A DNA stretch of 13,467 bases from Chitinophagaceae bacterium (lineage in GTDB: Bacteria > Bacteroidota > Bacteroidia > Chitinophagales > Chitinophagaceae), in contig JAHEZA010000015.1 in NCBI GenBank assembly GCA_023251335.1, forward strand, positions 1-13,467, given 5' to 3'. The position numbers and the translations under genes were made by a program. Of the stretch, positions 1 to 5,937 are shown piece by piece. Under the pieces are notes generated by a model. That model worked only from the letters and a program-made list of their open reading frames with translations, did not search any database and was not told the DNA's origin. Position 1 is the first letter of the stretch. The number at the start of each line of letters is the position of its first letter.

Positions 1-28
1 GTTGGTTTACTGCATGCATTTTTTTCAT
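1..28 (-). CDS. Possible 5' end of a leftward gene, running off the window
   Basis: On the minus strand an ATG at positions 28-26 opens a frame (Met-Lys-Lys-Met-His-Ala-Val-Asn-Gln) that stays open to the window edge. It follows an A-rich leader, as is common in Bacteroidota, and the Met-Lys-Lys start is a frequent protein beginning. Only nine codons are visible, so neither coding status nor function can be judged. The fragment may equally be chance. Confidence 0.2.
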
Positions 29-355
29 TTTTTTTATAATTCATCCATCTTCTTTAAAATGATTTCGCGATTCTTTTTTGATGCCATCTATCCGGGTAAA
101 CGGCTTGCTGTACTTTTGTTTATTAATATCGCCTCGTAATTATTTTTCTACCGGAGTAATACAAAAGGGATGTCGGTTTTTCCATCAGCAATTTATTATA
201 ACCACAGTTTGTACAAATCAATCTGACGGTACTTTCTCCGGTTTTTTAAAACGAAAAATCATCGGGTCAGTGTTTTCGGTTATATTGTTTGAGATTTTGT
301 CTGATTTAATTGTGGGACAAAAATTATTAATGCACTTTATAATTGTTCCGTCATT

Positions 356-399
356 TTGTGTATCAAAACTGACACACAAGCTGTATCAAAACCGAACAC
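356..399. promoter_or_regulatory. Operator-like dyad with an imperfect second copy
   Basis: Arms TTGTGTATCA (356-365) and TGACACACAA (370-379) are inverted repeats with one mismatch in ten, around a 4-nt AAAC spacer. The core TGTATCAAAAC recurs as a direct repeat at 359-369 and 382-392, a 23-bp period (about two helical turns), followed by a related GA(A)CAC half. The paired, same-face arrangement suits dimeric regulators bound side by side. The site ends about 156 nt before the ABC ATPase start codon, a distance that could fit an upstream activator. The cognate regulator cannot be identified from the window. Confidence 0.4.
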
Positions 400-508
400 T
401 TATATTTTTTCTTAAAATCTAACAGATTGAAAATGAACACCAAAATATGTGGCTTGGTTTTTTGAGGAGACAGTAGTGAAATTATAAACCGATAAACGAA
501 TCAATAAA

Positions 509-547
509 TTAACCATAAAACAAATTAACCCAATTAACCATTTAACC
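509..547 (+). repeat. Four TTAACC direct repeats in the leader of the ABC ATPase gene
   Basis: TTAACC occurs at 509-514, 525-530, 534-539 and 542-547, the last three 8-9 nt apart, ending 8 nt before the ATG at 556. No Shine-Dalgarno sequence is present. The stretch is A-rich and nearly G-free, which favours an unstructured leader. It could be a low-complexity translation-enhancing leader or a binding array; the sequence alone does not decide. Confidence 0.5.
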
Positions 548-555
548 AATAAAAC

Positions 556-1224
556 ATGCTCTCTCTAAAAAAGATTTACAAATGGTACAACAATGGCGTC
601 AACCGCACATTTGTTTTAAAAGATATTCATCTTGATGTAAGAGAAGGTGAATTTATTTCTATTATGGGACCGTCAGGTTCAGGGAAATCAACGCTCCTGA
701 ACGTGATTGGAATGCTGGACGATCCTAATGAAGGCGAATATACCTTTATGGGTGAAGATGTATTTAAGCTGAAAGAAAAACAACGTTCACACCTGTTTAA
801 AACACATATTGGCTTTGTGTTCCAGGCCTACCATTTAATTGATGAATTAACTGTTTATGAAAATATAGAAACACCGTTAATTTATCAGAACATCAAAGGT
901 TCTGAAAGAAAATCAATGGTAGCGGATATGCTTGACCGGTTTCAGATCGTCGGGAAGAAAGATCTTTTTCCAACGCAGCTTTCGGGTGGTCAGCAACAAT
1001 TGGTAGGTATAGCACGGGCCTTGATTGTAAAACCCAAATTGATTCTTGCGGACGAACCGACCGGCAACCTTAATTCAAAACAAGGTGAATATATCATGGA
1101 TGTTTTTAAAGAACTAAACAATGAAGGTGTAACGATCATCCAGGTAACGCATTCAGAAAAAAACGCGGAATACGGATCGAGGATTGTGAATTTATTGGAT
1201 GGGAGAGTTGATTTGCAAAAATAA
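556..1224 (+). CDS. ABC transporter ATP-binding protein, LolD/MacB type
   Basis: A 222-residue stand-alone nucleotide-binding subunit of the LolD/MacB/FtsE class, which powers FtsX-like permeases that extract lipoproteins or push substrates toward the outer membrane without transmembrane pumping. All ATPase motifs are visible: Walker A GPSGSGKST (38-46), Q-loop Gln90, signature LSGGQ (142-146), Walker B LILADEP (162-168) with catalytic Glu167, and H-loop His199. The signature is followed by QQLVGIARAL, so the usual Arg after QQQ is Leu. Length is normal for a full domain with no fused membrane segment, so it needs a separate permease, and none is encoded in the window. It lies 34 nt upstream of a TolC-family gene on the same strand, suggesting co-transcription and a trans-envelope export role. 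The ATG at 556 follows an A-rich leader. Class is certain; substrate is unknown. Confidence 0.93.
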   Translation: MLSLKKIYKWYNNGVNRTFVLKDIHLDVREGEFISIMGPSGSGKSTLLNVIGMLDDPNEGEYTFMGEDVFKLKEKQRSHLFKTHIGFVFQAYHLIDELTVYENIETPLIYQNIKGSERKSMVADMLDRFQIVGKKDLFPTQLSGGQQQLVGIARALIVKPKLILADEPTGNLNSKQGEYIMDVFKELNNEGVTIIQVTHSEKNAEYGSRIVNLLDGRVDLQK

Positions 1225-1250
1225 AAAATAAGAAATTTTAAATCAGAAAT

Positions 1251-1256
1251 AAGGAG
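1251..1256 (+). promoter_or_regulatory. Shine-Dalgarno-like AAGGAG before the TolC-family gene
   Basis: AAGGAG ends only 2 nt before the ATG at 1259, closer than the usual 5-9 nt spacing, so it may not work as a classical ribosome binding site. It is the clearest purine-rich site before any gene here; Bacteroidota genes often lack one. Confidence 0.35.
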
Positions 1257-1258
1257 TT

Positions 1259-2674
1259 ATGAAATCATTTTTTCTAATCGTGTTATTTGCGTGCTTTGCA
1301 ATATTTGCATCGGCACAAAATAAACTGACATTAAAGGACGCAATTGAAATAGGAATTTCAAAAAATTTGGATGTGTTACAATCCGGCCTGCAAATGCAAG
1401 AAGCTGGCATAACGCTGAAGCAATCAAAAGAAAATAAGTTACCAGATCTAAACGCCGTGGCTAACCAGGGTATCAATTTTGGAAGAAGCATCGATCCCTA
1501 TACCAACTCATATATTGACCAAAGTGTAGGTTATGTAAACTATGGCGCAAGCACCAATTTTGTGTTATTCAGTGGGGGAACCTTGCGAAACGAAGTCAAA
1601 TCAAAAAAACTGGGATATGAAGCATCACAAATGGAATTGCAACAGGCAAAAGACAATCTTACCATCAAGATCATACTTGCCTATTTGCAGGTGCTTAATG
1701 CGGACGAAGTCCTGGCTCAATCAAGGGATTTTGCAAAGGTCACACAGGAACAGGTGGACCGGTTGGACGTGTTAAATAAATCTGGCAGTATATTACCCTC
1801 AAATTTTTATGACCTGAAAGGCCAACTTGCCAATGATCAAATAACGATTGTAGAAAACAAGGCTGCTTTAGAGTCTGCAAAAGTGGCGTTGTCACAGCTT
1901 TTAAATATCCCCTATGATAAAAGCCTTGAAGTGGAAAAAATTCCTGAAACTAATTTCAATATAAATTATACCGATACACCGGATCAAATATTTGCCGCCG
2001 CTTTGAAACAATTTGCCGAAGTAACAGCAACGGAACTAAGAACCAAAAGTGCTGAGAAGAACATAAGGTCTGTAAAAGGACAGTTATTTCCTACTCTTGG
2101 TTTTAATGGCAACATCAATACTAACTATTCGAGTGTGGCTACCCGCGACTTTTTTATAAATACTACTGAGGGGCCTACTTCAAATTACGTTACCGTAGAT
2201 GGAGCCAATTATCCCGTAATTGCACAACATGATAATTACAATACTCAAAAAATTATTTTTGGGAACCAGTTAAACAACAATCTGTATTATACCCTAAATC
2301 TTGGCCTTAACATTCCTCTTTTCAATGCGCACCGCGTAAGAAACCAGGTAAAACTGGCCACGCTTAATTATCAAAATAATGAATTGATAGAGCAGCATAC
2401 GAAAACCCAATTGCAGCAAAATATTGAACAGGCCTATGTAAACCTGAATGCGGCGATGGATAAATATAAATTGTTGCGGGAACAGGTGGACGCTTTTGCT
2501 GAATCGTTTCATAGTGCAGAAATCCGTTTCAACTCGGGTGTGATCACTTCAGTAGATTACCTGGTTGTAAGCAATAGCTATAACCGCGCGCAAAGTAATT
2601 TAACTACCGCGAAATATGATTTTGTTCTGAGAGAAAAAATCCTGGATTATTATGCAGGAAAGCCACTCTGGTAG
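1259..2674 (+). CDS. TolC-family outer-membrane efflux protein
   Basis: A 471-residue outer-membrane channel subunit that, as a trimer, forms the outer-membrane barrel and periplasmic helical tunnel of tripartite export systems. Residues 1-19 are a signal peptide (Met-Lys, hydrophobic core, Ala-Ser-Ala cleavage before Gln20). The mature start LTLKDAIEIGISKNLD is the hallmark of the family's first repeat. Two outer-membrane-efflux repeats are visible, about 22-215 and 240-468, each with long Gln/Glu/Lys-rich helices and a barrel segment (for example residues 90-110, Tyr-Gly-Ala-Ser-Thr-Asn then Phe-Ser-Gly-Gly). Length is typical. It follows the ABC ATPase gene by 34 nt, so both are probably one operon. 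The usual periplasmic adaptor (MacA/HlyD type) and permease are absent here; the next gene is an arginase. Export of drugs, peptides or other metabolites are all possible. Confidence 0.92.
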   Translation: MKSFFLIVLFACFAIFASAQNKLTLKDAIEIGISKNLDVLQSGLQMQEAGITLKQSKENKLPDLNAVANQGINFGRSIDPYTNSYIDQSVGYVNYGASTNFVLFSGGTLRNEVKSKKLGYEASQMELQQAKDNLTIKIILAYLQVLNADEVLAQSRDFAKVTQEQVDRLDVLNKSGSILPSNFYDLKGQLANDQITIVENKAALESAKVALSQLLNIPYDKSLEVEKIPETNFNINYTDTPDQIFAAALKQFAEVTATELRTKSAEKNIRSVKGQLFPTLGFNGNINTNYSSVATRDFFINTTEGPTSNYVTVDGANYPVIAQHDNYNTQKIIFGNQLNNNLYYTLNLGLNIPLFNAHRVRNQVKLATLNYQNNELIEQHTKTQLQQNIEQAYVNLNAAMDKYKLLREQVDAFAESFHSAEIRFNSGVITSVDYLVVSNSYNRAQSNLTTAKYDFVLREKILDYYAGKPLW

Positions 2675-2839
2675 TTTTAAGTACAACATAATTCTGCGCA
2701 GATTTACCCCATGTATTTTATTACATGAGAAGAGCAAATAAAAATTCCATTAAAAAGAGTGATTGGTTTAACGGCTTCTAAGTTTTACCTTGCCTGGGGA
2801 AAGAGGGATGTGTGAGGATAGATCATCTTAAAAATATTT

Positions 2840-3787
2840 ATGAAGAATATTAAGTTGATAGAAGTTCCAAGCGAGATTGGAGCAGGCACGCGCGGAGCCA
2901 GTCTTGGTATAGATGCTATCAAAATAGCCGCCCTGGATTTTATGAGCAATTTCTTTGTTCATTTTCCTTCCGAAAAAGTAGAAACAGAAAATCATTTGTT
3001 ATTTGAACCGATACAATCGCCGTATGCAAAAAGAATAAGTGGCGTAGCGACTATGTATGATCGTGTTTCTAAGGCAGTAAAAGAAAGTATGAAAAATAAT
3101 TTTTTCCCGGTAGTAATTAGCGGTGATCATAGTATAGCGGGAGGAACGATAGCTGGAATAAAAATGGCAAAGCCGAATAGTCGCCTTGGTATTATCTGGA
3201 TTGATGCGCACGCCGATCTTCACACACCATATACTACACCCTCCGGCAACATGCATGGAATGCCTTTGTCAATTTCTATTGGCGAAGACAATGAGGAAAA
3301 TAAAGTACATCAGCTCGACGAAAAAACAAAAAAAGAATGGGATCAGTTGAAAAATTTCGGAAAAATTAATCCTAAAGTATTAGGCGAGGATATTGTTTTT
3401 ATTTCGCTTCGCGATTTTGAAAAAGAAGAAAAACAACTCATAGATAAATATGGGATGAAAGTAATTACTACCAGTGAAGTGAGAAGGAAAGGCCCGGAAA
3501 GTGTGGTGCGATCTGCAATCAGGTATCTTACCGAATGCACCGATATTTATGTAAGTTTTGATGTCGATTGCCTGGATTCTTCTATTACTAAAGGTACCGG
3601 AACCCCTGTCAGTAATGGATTACGCGAAAGGGAAGCCGAAGATCTTGTAAGTAAATTTATGCAAAACCGGAAAATATGTTGTTTTGAGATAACTGAAGTA
3701 AATCCTACTCTCGATAAAGAAAATCTGATGTCAGAAATCGCTTTTAATATTTTGCAACGGAGTGTGAATGTGTTGATGATGAATTGA
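2840..3787 (+). CDS. rocF: Arginase-family ureohydrolase
   Basis: A 315-residue cytoplasmic enzyme of the arginase/agmatinase/formimidoylglutamase superfamily, most like arginase (L-arginine to L-ornithine plus urea). The binuclear manganese ligands are all present: His97 (SGDHSIAGG), Asp122, His124 and Asp126 (DAHADLHTP), and Asp241 and Asp243 (SFDVDCLDSS). The SGNMHGMPL stretch (135-143) matches the arginase substrate loop, including the position of the catalytic His (His139). Glu286 in EITEVNP matches the guanidinium-binding Glu. Two residues that contact the amino-acid end of arginine in human arginase I differ: Asn130 is His128 here, and Asp183 aligns with Glu194. These may be a clade variant, so arginase is preferred but not proven. 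The ATG at 2840 follows an AT-rich leader 165 nt after the TolC gene, so it is probably a separate unit. It converges on glgB. Symbol assigned by family only. Confidence 0.85.
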   Translation: MKNIKLIEVPSEIGAGTRGASLGIDAIKIAALDFMSNFFVHFPSEKVETENHLLFEPIQSPYAKRISGVATMYDRVSKAVKESMKNNFFPVVISGDHSIAGGTIAGIKMAKPNSRLGIIWIDAHADLHTPYTTPSGNMHGMPLSISIGEDNEENKVHQLDEKTKKEWDQLKNFGKINPKVLGEDIVFISLRDFEKEEKQLIDKYGMKVITTSEVRRKGPESVVRSAIRYLTECTDIYVSFDVDCLDSSITKGTGTPVSNGLREREAEDLVSKFMQNRKICCFEITEVNPTLDKENLMSEIAFNILQRSVNVLMMN

Positions 3788-3849
3788 TAATTCGCTAATG
3801 TGCCAAGGGCTCGATTTCATTCAGGTAAATTTAAAATTCATTAAGTGTC

Positions 3850-5802
3850 TTATTTTAGAACAATGGCGCTCAACGCCGGCAAATTCAGGCATATTTCAAA
3901 TGAATAGCCTTTTTTATCTAATTGGATAGTTTTAATTTCCTGTTTACTGAATTTTCCTGTCCCAAAATATTGCTCATCGTCACTACAGAAAATTTGTTTC
4001 CATGACGCTTTGTTTTTTGTTTTTATTTTCCAATCATATCGTTCAACAGGAGTCATATTAAAAACAACCAGTAAATTATCTTTTTCATTTTTACCTTTTC
4101 GCAAATACGACATCACACATTCATTGCGATGATCCAGGTCAACCCATTCAAAACCTTTCGGATCGAACTGGTATTCATAAAATGAAGGATGAGAGGTGTA
4201 CAATTTATTGAGATCAATTAAACATTGTTGTAATTTTTTATGTGGTTCATAAACGAGCAAGTTCCAATCAAGTTCACTTTGATAATTCCATTCGCTTGTT
4301 TGGCCGAATTCGTTCCCCATAAATAACAGTTTGCCTCCCGGGTGAGTATACATGTAGGAATATAAGAGGCGCAGGTTAGCAAATTTTTGCCATTCATCTC
4401 CGGGCATCTTATAAAGCATGGGGGATTTTCCATGTACCACCTCATCATGACTCAATGGAAGAACAAAATTTTCATCATAATAATACGCCATACTAAAAGT
4501 GAATTTATCCTGTGCATCTTTTCTGAATAAGGGATCGACATGAAAATAGTCGAGGGTGTCGTGCATCCAGCCCATCATCCATTTCATGCCAAAGCCCAGG
4601 CCATCGTGAGTCGTAAGGCCTGTAACCTGCGGCCAATCAGTAGATTCCTCCGCAATCATTTGCACATCCGGGAAATCGCGGTAAACCATTTCATTCAGGC
4701 TTTTTACAAATGCGATGGCTTCTATATTTCCATTGCCACCAAATTCATTAGGTTCCCACTCACCCTCTTCCCTTGAATAATCAAGCCGAAGTATGGAACT
4801 TACTGCATCTACGCGTAAGCCATCCACATGATATTTATCAAACCAATAACGGGCATTGCTTATCAAAAAAGATCTCACTTCTCCTCTCGCATAATTAAAA
4901 ATATAAGAATTCCAGTCAGGATGAAAACCCTTCCGCATATCCGCGTATTCATAAGTATGCGTGCCATCAAACATATATAATCCATGAGCATCATGTGGGA
5001 AATGTGAAGGAACCCAATCCAGAATAACGCCAATATCTTCGTTATGAAAAGCCTCCACCAATTTCATAAAATCCTCGGGTATGCCAAACCGCGAGGTAGG
5101 CGCATAGTAGCCACAACCCTGGTAACCCCAACTTCCATCATAAGGAAATTCCATTACAGGCATCATTTCCACATGAGTAAATCCCATTTTCTTTACGTAA
5201 GGCACCAGAAGCCTGATCATCTCTTCGTAGGAAGTAACCGAAAATTCATCGTCAGGATCAGGTTTCATCCAACTTCCCAGGTGTACTTCATATATACTCC
5301 ACGGTGCGTTTAAAGAATTGATTTTTTTACGTTTAGCCATCCACGTTGCATCGTTCCATTTGTATTGAATGTCTTTTGTTTTGGAAGAGGTAGCAGGCCG
5401 TGTTTCCCAGTGAACTGCAAAAGGATCGCCCTTCAATATCCTCGCCCCTTCAAATCCATTGATGTAATATTTATAATTAGAGAATTCCTCAACATCGGGA
5501 ATGAATCCTTCCCAGATCCCGGATCTTTCTAACCTTACAAACAATGGATGCGCCTCAAAATTCCAATGATTGAAATCTCCAACAACGCTAACATAGGTCG
5601 CATTTGGCGCCCATACAGAAAAATAATAGCCCTTCTTGTTTAGAACGGTAATCGCGTGTGAACCAAATATTTTATAGAGGCTATAATTAGTTCCATTCTG
5701 GAAATTCCTGATGTCTTCTTCATTCATTAATGAATAGTTCCAAACAGGCTTCCCGGAATCAACAAAATTTTCTTCCTCGTAAGGCGTTTTCTTATTTGGC
5801 AT
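3850..5802 (-). CDS. glgB: 1,4-alpha-glucan branching enzyme
   Basis: A 650-residue glycogen branching enzyme (GH13) that cuts alpha-1,4 glucan chains and re-attaches the piece by an alpha-1,6 bond. An N-terminal CBM48/E-set module spans about 45-130 (FSVWAPNATYVSVVGDFNHW). The catalytic barrel follows with the four GH13 regions: DWVPSHFP (262-269), GLRVDAV (328-334) with nucleophile Asp332, MIAEEST (382-388) with acid/base Glu385, and LPLSHDEVVHGK (448-459) with stabiliser Asp453. The C-terminal all-beta domain is about 550-650. The SHDEVVHGK and GNEFGQ (496-501) motifs are specific to branching enzymes rather than amylases. Length fits the shorter GlgB form. It is transcribed alone, convergent with the arginase gene and divergent from the barrel-protein gene; no glgA, glgC or glgP is nearby. 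The ATG at 5802 is the first Met of the frame with an A/T-rich leader. Confidence 0.97.
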   Translation of the reverse strand: MPNKKTPYEEENFVDSGKPVWNYSLMNEEDIRNFQNGTNYSLYKIFGSHAITVLNKKGYYFSVWAPNATYVSVVGDFNHWNFEAHPLFVRLERSGIWEGFIPDVEEFSNYKYYINGFEGARILKGDPFAVHWETRPATSSKTKDIQYKWNDATWMAKRKKINSLNAPWSIYEVHLGSWMKPDPDDEFSVTSYEEMIRLLVPYVKKMGFTHVEMMPVMEFPYDGSWGYQGCGYYAPTSRFGIPEDFMKLVEAFHNEDIGVILDWVPSHFPHDAHGLYMFDGTHTYEYADMRKGFHPDWNSYIFNYARGEVRSFLISNARYWFDKYHVDGLRVDAVSSILRLDYSREEGEWEPNEFGGNGNIEAIAFVKSLNEMVYRDFPDVQMIAEESTDWPQVTGLTTHDGLGFGMKWMMGWMHDTLDYFHVDPLFRKDAQDKFTFSMAYYYDENFVLPLSHDEVVHGKSPMLYKMPGDEWQKFANLRLLYSYMYTHPGGKLLFMGNEFGQTSEWNYQSELDWNLLVYEPHKKLQQCLIDLNKLYTSHPSFYEYQFDPKGFEWVDLDHRNECVMSYLRKGKNEKDNLLVVFNMTPVERYDWKIKTKNKASWKQIFCSDDEQYFGTGKFSKQEIKTIQLDKKGYSFEICLNLPALSAIVLK

Positions 5803-5937
5803 ATTGCAATTTACATTTTTTGTATATAGAAATTTTGAAGGAACAATTGATCTTACATAAAAAAATAATCCATAATTCCATGATTTCTATTTGTTGTTAA
5901 CATTCAACTTTTGATCTTTTTTGAAAAAAAAACGATA

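Larger units (their letters stand above)
29..555. other. Long non-coding region upstream of the ABC ATPase gene
   Basis: About 527 nt with no convincing gene. The open frame at 81-422 (+) has no recognisable motif, no plausible leader, and a Phe/Ile/Leu-rich translation typical of AT-rich non-coding DNA. The region contains an exact match to the Bacteroidota -7 promoter box TAnnTTTG (TACTTTTG, 111-118) without a well-placed -33 TTTG. It also holds a dyad with a second partial copy (356-399) and a cluster of TTAACC repeats just before the ATPase start (509-547). A weak sigma-54-like -24 element (TGGC, 450-453) has no proper -12 GC. The length and this content suggest a regulated promoter region. 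Confidence 0.6.

Noticed and set aside
78..422. Open frame of 114 codons starting TTG/ATG at 78-81 (+)
   Set aside because: No recognisable motif, hydrophobic Phe/Ile-rich translation typical of AT-rich non-coding DNA, no convincing leader, and it runs across the operator-like dyad at 356-399.
450..464. Possible sigma-54 promoter (TGGC ... TTTG)
   Set aside because: The -24 GG is present but the -12 element has TG instead of GC at the required distance, so it is only a weak candidate.
2710..2727. Inverted repeat CATGTA-N6-TACATG after the TolC gene, considered as a terminator
   Set aside because: Only a 6-bp AT-rich stem and no T-run follows; too weak to call.
3781..3793. GAATT-GAT-AATTC inverted repeat over the arginase stop codon
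   Set aside because: Five AT-rich base pairs with a 3-nt loop is expected by chance in such DNA and has no U-tract.
5911..5937. TTG start extending the barrel protein by nine residues
   Set aside because: The extension runs through a poly-A leader, and the ATG at 5938 has the better context for this phylum.
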